In this document: in pieces, positions 36,561-45,959 of the stretch
Numbering within the stretch: the first letter of the stretch is position 1
How the letters are laid out: the number at the start of each line of letters is the position of its first letter
Source of the DNA: Bacillus salacetis
GTDB taxonomy: Bacteria > Bacillota > Bacilli > Bacillales > Bacillaceae_B
DNA: 64,000 bases
Direction: 5' to 3'
NCBI RefSeq assembly: GCF_003581585.1
Contig: NZ_QXIR01000007.1
Coordinates: 1 to 64,000, forward strand
Translations under genes and position numbers: made by a program
Notes under the pieces: model-generated
Database searches by the model: none
Told to the model about the DNA's origin: nothing
Seen by the model: the letters and a program-made list of their open reading frames with translations, nothing else

Positions 36561-37105
36561 AAGGCATTAGGGATATTGGCAAAATCAATATTTTGGATCA
36601 AGTCAAGGTCCTGCTGCGGATTAATGCCTTGTTTCTTCAGGACGAATTCCCCAACCATCTGAGGCATACCGCCTTTTCGCTGGCCGAGGAAAGTGGAACC
36701 TTTCAACTGTTCCCAATCAAAATCCTCGATTTTTTCCCGGGCAACAAGGAAGGTGCCGTCTGTCTGGGTTAATTGCGCAAAGTTGATGACCGGATCACTT
36801 GAACCTTGAGAGTCTACGTAAATACTGGTTTCAGAACCGACCAATGCTATGTCGGCACCATCTGCAAGCAGCGTGGTCATCGTTTTGTCCCCGCCCCAAG
36901 TAGTGGTCAATTCAACATCCAGCCCCTCTTCTTCAAAAAAGCCCTTTTCAATTGCAACGTACTGAGGAGCATAGAAGATGGAACGTGTAACCTCGGCAAC
37001 TCTGACCTTTTCCAACTTTTGTTCTTCATTGGTGCAGCCCCATACCCCTATTGCGAGAATGAGGATCATAAATAAAGAAAAACTAACCTTGGGCAGCCTT
37101 TTCAA
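36561..37105 (-). pseudogene. ytlA: ytlA 5' fragment (lipoprotein signal and N-terminal part)
   Basis: Codons 1-181 of the binding protein: signal peptide and lipobox (ILAIGVWGC), then VRVAEVTRSIFYAPQYVAIE and the SBP fold to NIDFANIPNA. After the core AAGGC the frame enters element sequence and stops 11 codons later (ends HLNF). A truncated lipoprotein might be made but would lack the second lobe. Ribosome site GGAGAGG upstream. Confidence 0.9.
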
Positions 37106-37709
37106 ATCGATTCCTCTCCTTCAGTCTGGTCATGCTCCGCCGCTTAGTGGCTGCAATGAGTTGATGCGCCCGGGATGACAGACATATATTGTTTGCTACC
37201 TATGGTATGTAAAAATGAAAATTGTGTGATGGCCTATATCAAAAAGCGGTTTTTAAGGAGAGAATAAAAAGGGTAAAGGACTATACAGGGAAGGCAGGTG
37301 TGATCTTTACCACAACGCGAGGGATTGTATTTACAGCCCTATAAGTTAGGCCTGTCAAATGCTTTTGGCTAAAGCTTTTTGGAAGTCCGCTAATGAGCCT
37401 CTGGCTAATAATTAAAATGAAATTCTTTAAAAAGATATCTAATTCACTTTATTAGGGTTCATAAGAAGATCTTTACTTAAGGCTGTTTTCACATAATATT
37501 GTTGTTTTCGGAAAAAGAACGGGGAGCTCTTTTCTTTGCTGCTCACCCGGGTTTTTACGGTGATTTACCAGGATATGATTGAAATTTATATTGAATAGCA
37601 GCAAAGTTTACGCAAAGAGCCTTGCTTAAAAGATTCTTTTATACAGCAGTAGAATTTTAAAAATGATACTTAATGGAAAGATCCTGAAAACACAAGAAAG
37701 GATGAGCAT
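37106..37709. other. ytlA-ytmA divergent region
   Basis: About 600 bp with no ORF that has a ribosome site. It holds the ytlA leader (no TPP or other riboswitch motif seen), an AT-rich stretch, and a MITE-like element at 37480-37622. Confidence 0.5.
37480..37622 (+). repeat. MITE-like element copy C
   Basis: 143 bp, AGGCTGTTTTCACATAATA ... AGCAGCAAAG ... AAAGAGCCT. Flanked by TACTTA (37474-37479) and TGCTTA (37623-37628), one mismatch. Same orientation as copies B and D. It lies 88 bp before ytmA. Confidence 0.8.
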
Positions 37710-38495
37710 ATGAAGAATGGGACGATCCTGGAGAAAGAACTTTATCCGTCACCAAATCCAAATGTTGAGCTATTTTCGATTACATACTACGCAGACGGTC
37801 TTCGCATAAAAGGCATGCTGGCCCAGCCCAAAGATGACTTTACCTGCCCAGGCTTCCTCTATTTAAGAGGGGGCATCAAAAACGTCGGCCAGGTGCGTCC
37901 TGCCCGTATCGCACAGTTTGCTTCGGAAGGATTCATCGTCTTCGCTCCTTTTTATCGGGGAAACCAAGGCGGGGAAGGGAATGAGGACTTTGCTGGCGAT
38001 GACCGCCATGATGCCTTTGCAGCTTTCGACCTGCTGCAGGACCATCCCCGTGTATCAGGCAGGAAAGTCCATATCTTCGGTTTTTCAAGAGGGGGAGTGA
38101 TGGCTCTTCTCACAGCAATCGAGAAAAAGGATGCTGCTTCCATTGTTACCTGGGGCGGGGTGTCTGACATGGTGTTGACCTATGCGGAAAGAAAAGACCT
38201 TCGCCGGATGATGAAAAGAGTGATTGGCGGGACGCCGAAGAAATATCCCATAAGATATAAATGGAGGACACCTTTGTATAGATTGGAGGAGATAGAGGCT
38301 CCGGTCCTTATCATTCATGGAGCAAAAGATCAGAATGTATCGATAGCCCATGCCCATAAACTTGAAAAGAGGTTGAAAGAGCTGGACAAAAAGGTGGATA
38401 CCTATTATTTTGAGGAGTATACACATTACTTTCCTCCGGCAGTCAACAGGGATATCGTCTTCACGTTGTGCAGCTGGATGAAAAAACATAATTAA
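37710..38495 (+). CDS. ytmA: alpha/beta hydrolase YtmA (S9 peptidase-like)
   Basis: 261 aa with prolyl-oligopeptidase-type fold: GFLYLRGGIKNVG near the oxyanion region, nucleophile Ser in GFSRGG near 130, IIHGAKDQNVS (Asp) and EEYTHYF (His). Substrate unknown. ATG with GAAAGGATGAG upstream. Orthologue of ytmA by synteny with ytmB-pckA. Confidence 0.88.
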   Translation: MKNGTILEKELYPSPNPNVELFSITYYADGLRIKGMLAQPKDDFTCPGFLYLRGGIKNVGQVRPARIAQFASEGFIVFAPFYRGNQGGEGNEDFAGDDRHDAFAAFDLLQDHPRVSGRKVHIFGFSRGGVMALLTAIEKKDAASIVTWGGVSDMVLTYAERKDLRRMMKRVIGGTPKKYPIRYKWRTPLYRLEEIEAPVLIIHGAKDQNVSIAHAHKLEKRLKELDKKVDTYYFEEYTHYFPPAVNRDIVFTLCSWMKKHN

Positions 38496-38508
38496 GGGAG
38501 TGTATTCA

Positions 38509-38751
38509 ATGGGCATGGGTCTGGAGTTAAACACAATGATCGTGACAAAAGGCAGGGAAGAGCGTTTAGAGGAAAATACCTTTCAACTGGTGAAACAAGG
38601 GTACCGGCTATACCCGATGGAGATACCGTTAGAAGTGAAAAAGACCAGGGATGGAGATGCGAATGGGATTGCGGAAGTAACAAGACTGCAGTGGGAAGGC
38701 GGGGAGACCGTCATTACATATCAGCTGAAATCACTGAACAGTACGAATTAA
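38509..38751 (+). CDS. ytmB: DUF2584 protein YtmB
   Basis: 80 aa small beta-rich protein: LNTMIVTKGREERLEENTF, then YPMEIPLEVKKTRDGDANG. Same length and pattern as B. subtilis YtmB. Start at ATG 38509, 8 nt after AAGGGAG; a GTG at 38500 belongs to the ribosome site. 13 bp after ytmA. Confidence 0.85.
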   Translation: MGMGLELNTMIVTKGREERLEENTFQLVKQGYRLYPMEIPLEVKKTRDGDANGIAEVTRLQWEGGETVITYQLKSLNSTN

Positions 38752-38757
38752 TAAGAG

Positions 38758-38785
38758 AGGCGGGCCCTGTTATGGGGCCCGCCTT
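38758..38785. terminator. terminator between ytmB and pckA
   Basis: AGGCGGGCCC / GGGCCCGCCT with TGTTATG loop; GC-rich and convergent genes on both sides. Confidence 0.88.
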
Positions 38786-38801
38786 TACATCTGCTGTCTG
38801 A

Positions 38802-40391
38802 TTAAACGTTTGTTGGTCCGCCTTTGGATTTAATTTCTTCAGGCACGTTAGAGAATTTATTGAAATTATTTTTGAATTGTCCAGCAAGCTCTTTCGCTTT
38901 TTCGATGTACGCTTCTTCATCAGTCCATGTTTTGCGGGGCTGAAGTACTTCATCAGGTACACCGGGTACATGAACAGGAATTTGCAGTCCGAATATATCG
39001 TCCACAGCTGTTTCTACATTCGCCAGTTCACCTTCAAGAGCTGCCTGCACCATCGCACGAGTGTAGGAGAGCTTCATTCTGCTTCCGACTCCATATTCAC
39101 CGCCGGTCCAGCCTGTGTTCACCAGGTATACTTGGGCGTTATGTTCATCGATTTTCTTTCCGAGCATCTCTGCATAAACTGTTGCAGGGAGCGGCAGGAA
39201 AGGAGAACCGAAACACGTTGAGAATGTCGCTTGAGGAGACGTAATGCCTCTCTCTGTACCAGCCAGTTTGGATGTATATCCGCTCAAGAAATGATACATC
39301 GCCTGCTCTTTTGTCAGCTTGCTGATTGGAGGGAGCACTCCAAATGCATCTGCAGTAAGGAAGATAATTGTATTAGGATGTCCTGCGACACTTGGGTCAA
39401 CGATATTGTCAATTGCTTGAAGCGGGTATGCGGCACGTGTATTTTCAGTCAGTGTGCTGTCCTCATAATCAGGTATCCGCGTATTTTCGTCCATCATGAC
39501 ATTCTCTAGGACAGAGCCAAACCGTATGGCATCAAAGATCTGCGGTTCTTTTTCGCGTGTAAGATCGATGGTTTTGGCATAGCAGCCGCCCTCGATATTA
39601 AACACGCCATTAGGAGACCATCCGTGTTCATCATCACCGATCAAGCGGCGGTTCGGGTCAGCTGACAGAGTGGTTTTTCCTGTACCTGAAAGACCGAAGA
39701 ACAACGCTACATCGCCTTCCTGTCCAACATTTGCAGAACAGTGCATGGAGAGGATATCATTCTCAGGCAGCATGAAGTTCATGACAGAGAAGATGGACTT
39801 CTTCATTTCACCCGCATACTCGGTACCCCCGATTAGAACGGTTCTTTTTTCGAATGAAACAATGATGAAAGTCTCAGAGTTTGTTCCATCAACAGCTGGA
39901 TCAGCTTTGAAGGTAGGGGCGGAAATAACCGTGAACTCCGCTTGATGGTCTTTCAGTTCCTCGGCCGTCGGACGGATGAACAACTGATGAGCAAACAAAT
40001 TATGCCATGCGTACTCGTTCACGACCCTGATCGGCATGCGGTATTTTGGATCTGCTCCGGCAAATCCTTTGAATTCAAAGATTTCTTCTTTTTCTTGTAA
40101 GTATTCGATCACTTTATTATAAAGTTTGTCAAAGCTTTCTGCGGAGATCGGCTGGTTAACCGGCCCCCATTCAATTTTATCTTTTGTCGAAGGCTCTTCA
40201 ACTGTGAACTTATCCTGTGGAGAACGGCCAGTATATTTGCCTGTCTCTGCACGGACAGCACCTGAATTAGTCAGGATTCCTTCATTCCGATTCAAAACCT
40301 TCTCAACTAATTGAGGTACGGATAATTGTACTTTCGTATTTTTTCCATTTAATAATTCATTTAGTTTATTAGACAGGCTAACTGAAGTCAT
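38802..40391 (-). CDS. pckA: phosphoenolpyruvate carboxykinase (ATP)
   Basis: Converts oxaloacetate to PEP in gluconeogenesis. 529 aa. P-loop [14 protein letters not shown] near residues 237-250, metal-binding [20 protein letters not shown], and the [10 protein letters not shown]-type block are present. Single gene transcribed away from metK. Upstream region carries a sigma-A-like promoter. Confidence 0.96.
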   Translation of the reverse strand: MTSVSLSNKLNELLNGKNTKVQLSVPQLVEKVLNRNEGILTNSGAVRAETGKYTGRSPQDKFTVEEPSTKDKIEWGPVNQPISAESFDKLYNKVIEYLQEKEEIFEFKGFAGADPKYRMPIRVVNEYAWHNLFAHQLFIRPTAEELKDHQAEFTVISAPTFKADPAVDGTNSETFIIVSFEKRTVLIGGTEYAGEMKKSIFSVMNFMLPENDILSMHCSANVGQEGDVALFFGLSGTGKTTLSADPNRRLIGDDEHGWSPNGVFNIEGGCYAKTIDLTREKEPQIFDAIRFGSVLENVMMDENTRIPDYEDSTLTENTRAAYPLQAIDNIVDPSVAGHPNTIIFLTADAFGVLPPISKLTKEQAMYHFLSGYTSKLAGTERGITSPQATFSTCFGSPFLPLPATVYAEMLGKKIDEHNAQVYLVNTGWTGGEYGVGSRMKLSYTRAMVQAALEGELANVETAVDDIFGLQIPVHVPGVPDEVLQPRKTWTDEEAYIEKAKELAGQFKNNFNKFSNVPEEIKSKGGPTNV

Positions 40392-40494
40392 ATGAACTAA
40401 CCTTCCTTTGTACTGTATTTATCGCTCTCCCCTTAATCATCCCCTATTAAAGGAAGAGCTTTTATTTTTAGATACCCCTTTGTTTCTCAAAAAT

Positions 40495-40522
40495 AGTATA
40501 ACACAATAAATCCATTAGTCTA
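40495..40522 (-). promoter_or_regulatory. possible pckA promoter
   Basis: On the minus strand TAGACT (40522-40517), 16 bp, TATACT (40500-40495), about 105 bp before the pckA start. Moderate match to the sigma-A consensus. Confidence 0.4.
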
Positions 40523-40862
40523 TACTAATTGAATAATTTTTAAACGTTGTTTAAGAATTGTAATAATTGCCCATTTGAAATTGGTGCCTGTTAATACTGA
40601 TTTTGTCTGTAAAACAATGAAATAAATATACATTTTTTAAGAAAGAGGAATAATTTGTATTAAGTTATGCTATTACGAGGATGTCAAAATGTTACCGTTT
40701 TCAAAACGATTCTTATATTATATAGGAAGTTTCGAGGAAATTTAAAGTGAATAAACTCACTTTCTTAAGGAATTTTTCAACTTTTTGAATGAACTCCATA
40801 TACTATTGAGATTCAATGATCCTTGCATGATTAGCCAGAATATTTGGTGTAAAAAAATAGTG

Positions 40863-40892
40863 TTGACACGTTTTGACAAAGTACGTTAATAT
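40863..40892 (+). promoter_or_regulatory. metK promoter
   Basis: TTGACA (40863-40868), 18 bp, TAATAT (40887-40892), just before the S-box. Good sigma-A match and correctly placed for the riboswitch start. Confidence 0.72.
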
Positions 40893-40909
40893 TGACCATT
40901 GAACGGATA

Positions 40910-41090
40910 CTCTTATTCCGAGCTGGTGGAGGGACAGCCCCAATGAAACCCAGCAACCTGCTTGAAGGAAAGTGATTTTCCTGAAAGCAAAGGTGCTAAT
41001 CTGATGCAAGGCACTGCCTTGATCAATAAGAGTGAAAGGCGCGGTTTGATCACAACCTTTCCTCTTTTATGATGGGAAGGTTTTTTTTAT
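40910..41090 (+). ncRNA. SAM-I (S-box) riboswitch with terminator
   Basis: P1 arms CTCTTAT (40910-40916) and ATAAGAG (41026-41032) enclose the conserved blocks GGTGGAGGGA, CCCAATGAAACCC and GCAACC, then the GGTGCTAATC segment. A terminator AACCTTTCC / GGGAAGGTT with eight Ts follows (41054-41090), and CTCTTTTAT at 41062 can pair with the 3' P1 arm as antiterminator. High SAM should stop transcription of metK. Confidence 0.95.
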
Positions 41091-41121
41091 TGGAATGATC
41101 TCAGCTGAAAGTCTTTTGATA

Positions 41122-41264
41122 AGGTTGTTTTGTAGAAATCGCTGCTTTCGGAATCTGACAGGCAGCAGCTCATTTCTTTCATGCCAACTGGGATTTTTCC
41201 AGTGAAACATGAGTGAATTCTTTCGAATAAATAGTAAATTGCAACAAAGTTTAAGAAAGAGCCT
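41122..41264 (+). repeat. MITE-like element copy D, in the metK leader
   Basis: 143 bp with AGGTTGTTTTG ... AAGAAAGAGCCT ends. Perfect 6-bp duplication TTGATA on both sides (41116-41121 and 41265-41270). It lies between the riboswitch terminator and the metK start codon, so any read-through transcript contains it. Confidence 0.82.
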
Positions 41265-41384
41265 TTGATAAAATGCTGATGTTTACTTCATACTACTAAG
41301 GGAATGAGTACCGTGATTGCAAAATGAGAACAGGCCTGGATTCTGTTCTGTTAAATTATTTTTTTCTAAAAGGGAGGAACACCG

Positions 41385-42584
41385 ATGTCAAAAAAACGTC
41401 GTCTGTTTACATCTGAGTCCGTAACGGAAGGACATCCAGATAAAATTTGTGACCAAATTTCCGATTCAATCCTAGATGCAATTCTAACAAATGATCCGAA
41501 TGCACGTGTAGCCTGTGAAACATCCGTTACAACGGGCCTTGTTCTGGTTGCTGGTGAAATTACAACAAGTACTTATGTAGATATCCCGAAAATCGTCCGC
41601 GAAACAATCAGAGGGATTGGCTATACCCGCGCGAAATATGGTTTCGATGCTGAAACGTGTGCGGTGTTGACTTCCATCGATGAGCAGTCTGCAGATATTG
41701 CGATGGGTGTTGACCAGGCACTTGAAGCCCGTGAAGGACAAATGAGCGATGAGGAGATCGAAGCTATCGGCGCCGGTGACCAAGGCCTGATGTTCGGTTT
41801 CGCTTGTAATGAAACGAAAGAGCTTATGCCTCTTCCAATCTCACTGGCTCACAAGATTTCCCGCAAACTTACTGAGGTACGTAAGGATGATGTCCTTCCA
41901 TACCTTCGTCCAGATGGTAAAACCCAGGTAACGGTCGAGTATGATGAAAACGATAAGCCTGTCCGCATCGACACAATCGTCATCTCCACTCAGCACCATC
42001 CAGAGGTTTCCCTGGAGCGCATCCAACGTAACTTGAAAGAATATGTCATCGATCCAGTTGTACCAAAAGAGCTGATCGATGAAGAAACAAAATATTTCAT
42101 CAATCCAACAGGACGTTTCGTTATCGGCGGCCCTCAAGGGGATGCTGGACTTACCGGCCGTAAAATCATCGTGGATACTTATGGCGGATATGCACGTCAC
42201 GGCGGAGGGGCTTTCTCCGGTAAGGATGCAACAAAAGTTGACCGTTCTGCTGCATATGCTGCACGTTATGTTGCGAAGAACATCGTGGCAGCCGGCCTTG
42301 CTGACAAGTGTGAAGTTCAGCTTGCCTACGCAATCGGTGTAGCGCGACCTGTCTCTATCTCTATCGATACATTCGGAACTGGCACAGTTTCTGAGGATGC
42401 TTTGATTGAAGCGGTAAGCAACAATTTCGACCTTCGTCCTGCAGGAATCATCAAGATGCTGGACCTTCGCCGTCCAATATACAAACAGACAGCTGCTTAC
42501 GGCCACTTTGGCAGAAGCGACCTGGATCTTCCTTGGGAGCGCACTGACAAAGCTGAGATCCTTAAACAGCAGACGCAGGCATAA
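41385..42584 (+). CDS. metK: S-adenosylmethionine synthetase
   Basis: Makes SAM from methionine and ATP. 399 aa. Signatures: [16 protein letters not shown] near 11-26, [12 protein letters not shown] (ATP-binding hexapeptide) near 125, and GGGAFSGKD near 270. AAAGGGAGG before the ATG. Controlled by the upstream S-box. Confidence 0.97.
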   Translation: MSKKRRLFTSESVTEGHPDKICDQISDSILDAILTNDPNARVACETSVTTGLVLVAGEITTSTYVDIPKIVRETIRGIGYTRAKYGFDAETCAVLTSIDEQSADIAMGVDQALEAREGQMSDEEIEAIGAGDQGLMFGFACNETKELMPLPISLAHKISRKLTEVRKDDVLPYLRPDGKTQVTVEYDENDKPVRIDTIVISTQHHPEVSLERIQRNLKEYVIDPVVPKELIDEETKYFINPTGRFVIGGPQGDAGLTGRKIIVDTYGGYARHGGGAFSGKDATKVDRSAAYAARYVAKNIVAAGLADKCEVQLAYAIGVARPVSISIDTFGTGTVSEDALIEAVSNNFDLRPAGIIKMLDLRRPIYKQTAAYGHFGRSDLDLPWERTDKAEILKQQTQA

Positions 42585-42600
42585 TACCATATCCATTTAA

Positions 42601-42628
42601 GCCCGGAGTTTACTGCTTCGGGTTTTTT
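42601..42628 (+). terminator. metK terminator
   Basis: CCCGGAG / CTTCGGG stem with TTTACTG loop and TTTTTT. Confidence 0.88.
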
Positions 42629-42671
42629 GGTACAGAAATATATTGATAGTATGGGGTTTGGCCTCGGATGG

Positions 42672-42870
42672 GGTGTTTCAGTGCATACTCAGCCACGAGA
42701 GTGTGGTGGATTGGCAAGGTGGGTGGGAGTTCCGTTGCTTACTCACATACAAAAGAGTGGTGGATTTGCAGGTGAGTCGGTGTTTCAGTACTTACTCGCA
42801 TTTACAAAAGAGGATTGGATTGATAGGTGAAAGGGAGTTCCGTTGCTTCCTTATATACAAAAGAAGAGAG
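42672..42870 (+). repeat. four-unit tandem repeat of about 54 bp
   Basis: Units begin at 42672, 42726, 42779 and 42834 (periods 54, 53, 55). Units 1 and 3 start GGTGTTTCAGT; units 2 and 4 start GGAGTTCCGTTGCTT; each continues with TACTCA- and TACAAAAGAG-like segments. So two unit types alternate. No ORF with a ribosome site spans it. The region to 43133 has further small inverted repeats (CCTTTCC/GGAAAGG at 43032-43053) and no gene. Confidence 0.7.
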
Positions 42871-43133
42871 TTATTTTGTTCACTAAAACTAAAAGGAGGT
42901 GAATCTTGATCTCCCTCCATTTAGCCTTATAAAGCTCTCACATGTCATCCGGTAGACGTTTGACAATCTCGCCTAATCAACCCTATGCCCTGTTAAACTG
43001 ATTTTTAAGATTGTGCCACCATAAATGTCTTCCTTTCCAAACACGTGGAAAGGAGAACTTCCAGTCTATTCCCGCTTTCCCTTCACAGAAAGAATAACTG
43101 GAAGGGATAATGGGTAAAAAACAGTAGAATCTA

Positions 43134-43652
43134 TTAGGAGAGAGGTTTTAATGATTTGTAGTACTGCCCTTTCTCGGCGTACTCCCTGGAGATCCGTTTC
43201 ATCTCGCTGATATCATGGTCATTGAGTTCCCTGATCACTTTGGCCGGTCTGCCGAATGCCATGCTGTTTGGAGGGATCACTTTTCCGGGCGGGACAAGGC
43301 TCCCTGCGCCAATGAAGGCACCTTCACCAATTTCGGCATTATCCAGGATGGTTGATCCCATTCCTATCAGAGCCTTCTTCCTGATTTTACAGGAATGCAG
43401 GATGACACTGTGGCCAACGGTTACTTCGTCTTCAAGGATCAAGGGGTTGTCCGGGCTTTGATGCAGGACCGAGTTGTCCTGGATATTGACTTTGTTTCCG
43501 ATGATGGTCGGGGCGACGTCCCCGCGGATGGATGTGTTGAACCAGACAGAGGATTCTTCGCCAATTTCGACATCACCGGTGATCGTTACATAATCTGCAA
43601 TATAAGCGCTGCCGGCGATCTTTGGTTTTTTACCATAATATTCATAAATCAT
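43134..43652 (-). CDS. ytoA: gamma-carbonic-anhydrase-like protein YtoA
   Basis: 172-aa left-handed beta-helix protein with hexapeptide repeats (VTITGDVEIGEESSVWFN, IGNKVNIQDNSVLHQ). Putative metal His residues are in VLHQSPDNP and VGHSVILHSC. Gamma-CA relatives may or may not be active. Orthologue of ytoA. Confidence 0.9.
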   Translation of the reverse strand: MIYEYYGKKPKIAGSAYIADYVTITGDVEIGEESSVWFNTSIRGDVAPTIIGNKVNIQDNSVLHQSPDNPLILEDEVTVGHSVILHSCKIRKKALIGMGSTILDNAEIGEGAFIGAGSLVPPGKVIPPNSMAFGRPAKVIRELNDHDISEMKRISREYAEKGQYYKSLKPLS

Positions 43653-43737
43653 TTTGCTTCTCCTTTCAAAAGCCAGTTATAATTAATCTTAATAAATTTT
43701 ATCATACTATTGAAAGACGCATTAAGGAGGAATAGCC

Positions 43738-44547
43738 ATGTGGAAATGGGAAACTGAACAGGAAGCGAAGGCGGTCATTGTCATCATTCATGGTGCGATG
43801 GAGCATCATGGCCGATACGGGTGGCTCATTGAAATGTGGCGGACATCGGGGTATCACGTCATCATGGGGGACCTTCCGGGGCAGGGGATGACTTCAAGGG
43901 CACAAAGAGGTCATATTGACTCGTTTGATGAATATATCATTGAAGTGAAAGACTGGGTCCAGGCTGCATACCAATTTGATTTGCCTGTCTTTGTCATTGG
44001 GCACAGCATGGGCGGGCTGGTAGCAGCCAGATTGATGCAGGAATCACATATCAATATTGCCGGCTTGGTATTATCTTCTCCATGCTTAGGGCTGGTGAAT
44101 TCGATTCCAAAACCGCTGGATCTTTTTTCGCATATATTAAATAAGGTGGCGCCTCATGTGAAATTTTCCTCCGGCCTGACGATTCACCAGGCTACACGGA
44201 ATGAAGAAGTGAGGGAAATCGACAGCAATGATTCCTTATATGTGACCAAGGTATCGGTCCGCTGGTACAGGGAGCTTGATCATGCAATCAAGCAGGCTTT
44301 TGCCAATATCCATAAAATGCCCGATGTTCCTTTGTTGGTCATGCAGGGCGGAGATGATAAGATTGTAGACAAGACTCTTGTGAAAAAATGGTTCAATGAA
44401 CTGTCACTTTCCGAAATGCATTATAAAGAATGGCCGAAGTTATATCATGAAATCTTTAATGAACCTGAACGCGATGAAGTATTCGAATATGCGAAAAATT
44501 TTGTTGAAACAAGGTTGAAAGCAATCGGGTATGTCGTTCAGGATTAA
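43738..44547 (+). CDS. ytpA: alpha/beta hydrolase YtpA (lysophospholipase-like)
   Basis: 269 aa: VIIHGAMEHHGRYGW, nucleophile in GHSMGG near 89, Asp in MQGGDDKIVD and His in LYHEIFNE. B. subtilis YtpA is reported to act on phospholipid in bacilysocin formation. ATG with AAGGAGGAA upstream; followed by ytpB as in B. subtilis. Confidence 0.9.
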   Translation: MWKWETEQEAKAVIVIIHGAMEHHGRYGWLIEMWRTSGYHVIMGDLPGQGMTSRAQRGHIDSFDEYIIEVKDWVQAAYQFDLPVFVIGHSMGGLVAARLMQESHINIAGLVLSSPCLGLVNSIPKPLDLFSHILNKVAPHVKFSSGLTIHQATRNEEVREIDSNDSLYVTKVSVRWYRELDHAIKQAFANIHKMPDVPLLVMQGGDDKIVDKTLVKKWFNELSLSEMHYKEWPKLYHEIFNEPERDEVFEYAKNFVETRLKAIGYVVQD

Positions 44548-44578
44548 TTCCTGGAGAAACTATCGAGAGGTGAAGTAT

Positions 44579-45652
44579 ATGTCCATTCCCACTCATCCAT
44601 TTTCATTGATGAGCCAGGTTTATCGAAAGGTCTTCCCGATTGTCCACAGCGAGCTGGCCCATTGGACCCAGAAAGCTGAAGCGATCCCCAATGAAGAACT
44701 GAGGACCCAGGCTCTGGCAAGCATCAAACATAAAACCTTCCATTGCGAAGGAGGCTCGATTCTGGCTCTGCTGGCCATGGGAGAGAAAAACAAGGCGATT
44801 AAATTCATTGTGGCCTATCAGACTATAAGCGACTACCTTGACAACCTCTGCGACCGCAGCACATCACTGGATCCTGCGGATTTTTCAGCACTTCATGAAT
44901 CCATGAAAGATGCCCTGACTGTCGGCGCCCCGCTGAGAGAGTATTACCGCAACAGAGAGGATCAGAATGATGGAGGATATCTCGCAGGGCTTGTAAAGAC
45001 ATGTCAGTCCGTTTTATCAGAAGTGCCGGGCTATGCGTCCATCAAGCCATATCTGCTTGAATTATGCGATTATTATTGTGATCTGCAAATACATAAGCAT
45101 GTTACACATGAAGAACGTACGGACAGGCTGAAGAGCTGGTTTTATCAATATAAAGAGTCTCTCCCGGAAATGGACTGGTATGAGTTTTCGGCCTGTTCCG
45201 GTTCCACTCTGGGGATTTTCTGCCTTGTATCGTATGGATTGAGGGAAGATTTTGAGAGTGTCCAGGCAGATTCCATCCGCAACGGATATTTTCCGTATAT
45301 TCAAGGTTTGCATATCCTGCTTGACTACTTTATCGATCAAGAAGAAGATATTGAAGGCGGAGACCTGAACTTCTGCTTCTATTATGAGAATGAAGAGGCA
45401 CTGAAACAGAGGCTGCTTCACTTCCTGCAGAAGGCTGACGAAAATACGAGCCAGCTCCCCCATGCAGATTTTCACAGGCTGATCAACAAAGGACTCATCG
45501 GAGTGTACCTATCAGACGAGAAAGCCTGGAAGCAGCAAAAGGTACATACTTTCTCCAAAGAGTTCCTCAATGCTTCCGGATGGGTAACGAAGTTTTTCTA
45601 TTTTAATGGGAAACTTTATCGAAAGCTGCAAGGCTGGAAGAAGAGTTCCTGA
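44579..45652 (+). CDS. ytpB: tetraprenyl-beta-curcumene synthase YtpB
   Basis: 357-aa large terpene cyclase (DUF2600) making sesquarterpene precursors from tetraprenyl diphosphate. Helical; the Asp-rich motif SDYLDNLCDR is near residue 84. Start ATG 44579 with GAGAGGTG 5 nt upstream; the frame opens earlier but overlaps ytpA. B. subtilis YtpB is about 367 aa. Confidence 0.9.
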   Translation: MSIPTHPFSLMSQVYRKVFPIVHSELAHWTQKAEAIPNEELRTQALASIKHKTFHCEGGSILALLAMGEKNKAIKFIVAYQTISDYLDNLCDRSTSLDPADFSALHESMKDALTVGAPLREYYRNREDQNDGGYLAGLVKTCQSVLSEVPGYASIKPYLLELCDYYCDLQIHKHVTHEERTDRLKSWFYQYKESLPEMDWYEFSACSGSTLGIFCLVSYGLREDFESVQADSIRNGYFPYIQGLHILLDYFIDQEEDIEGGDLNFCFYYENEEALKQRLLHFLQKADENTSQLPHADFHRLINKGLIGVYLSDEKAWKQQKVHTFSKEFLNASGWVTKFFYFNGKLYRKLQGWKKSS

Positions 45653-45659
45653 AGACTGT

Positions 45660-45690
45660 AGAAGACCAGAAATTCTGGTCTTCTTTTTTT
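45660..45690 (+). terminator. ytpB terminator
   Basis: AGAAGACCAGAA / TTCTGGTCTTCT stem and seven Ts. Confidence 0.93.
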
Positions 45691-45744
45691 GCTTTTGGGG
45701 ACCTTTGAATCTGATAAAAGGGGAATGAATCCATGGATGTATTT

Positions 45745-45862
45745 TAATTAGTATTTTTATAGAATAAAAGTTTTATATTTTTCTAGTCTTTTTTACTATT
45801 TTTCGTGTGTCGAAACATCCAGAGACCTAGTATTTTTAAAAAATACCTAGTAAAATAGATTC
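45745..45862. promoter_or_regulatory. AT-rich boxes upstream of inhA
   Basis: Repeated TAGTATTTTTA-like boxes: TTAGTATTTTTATAG (about 45748), CTAGTCTTTTTTAC (45783), CTAGTATTTTTAAA (45827) and inverted TACCTAG at 45844-45850. They resemble operator repeats of a stationary-phase or transition regulator, but no regulator is identified. Confidence 0.3.
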
Positions 45863-45959
45863 CTTTTATTCTGAATAGATGTATTTTTCAGAATAATAAG
45901 GTATATTTACATTTGTTAATTCAATATCACAATTCATTTACATAAGGGAGGATATACGT

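Larger units (their letters stand above)
31741..36565. mobile_element. 4.82-kb serine-recombinase integrative element in ytlA
   Basis: The element is bounded by the shared core AAGGC (31741-31745 and 36561-36565), extended by TT two bases later on both sides. It carries a 58-codon ORF, a large serine recombinase, and three minus-strand cargo genes. It is visibly more AT-rich than the flanks. Excision between the cores restores the ytlA reading frame (codon 181 Ala, 182 Phe). There is no terminal inverted repeat or target duplication longer than the core, as expected for a large serine integrase. No replication, conjugation or capsid genes are present. Confidence 0.88.

Noticed and set aside
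31281-37105. ytlA split explained by assembly error
   Set aside because: The 4.8-kb insert is coherent, carries a recombinase, and its core duplication and exact frame restoration fit site-specific integration.
37106-37250. Riboswitch upstream of ytlA
   Set aside because: I looked for TPP, S-box and other known motifs and saw none.
42627-42909. Two overlapping plus-strand ORFs after metK
   Set aside because: Periodic translations of the roughly 54-bp tandem repeat, no ribosome site, and two frames are equally open.
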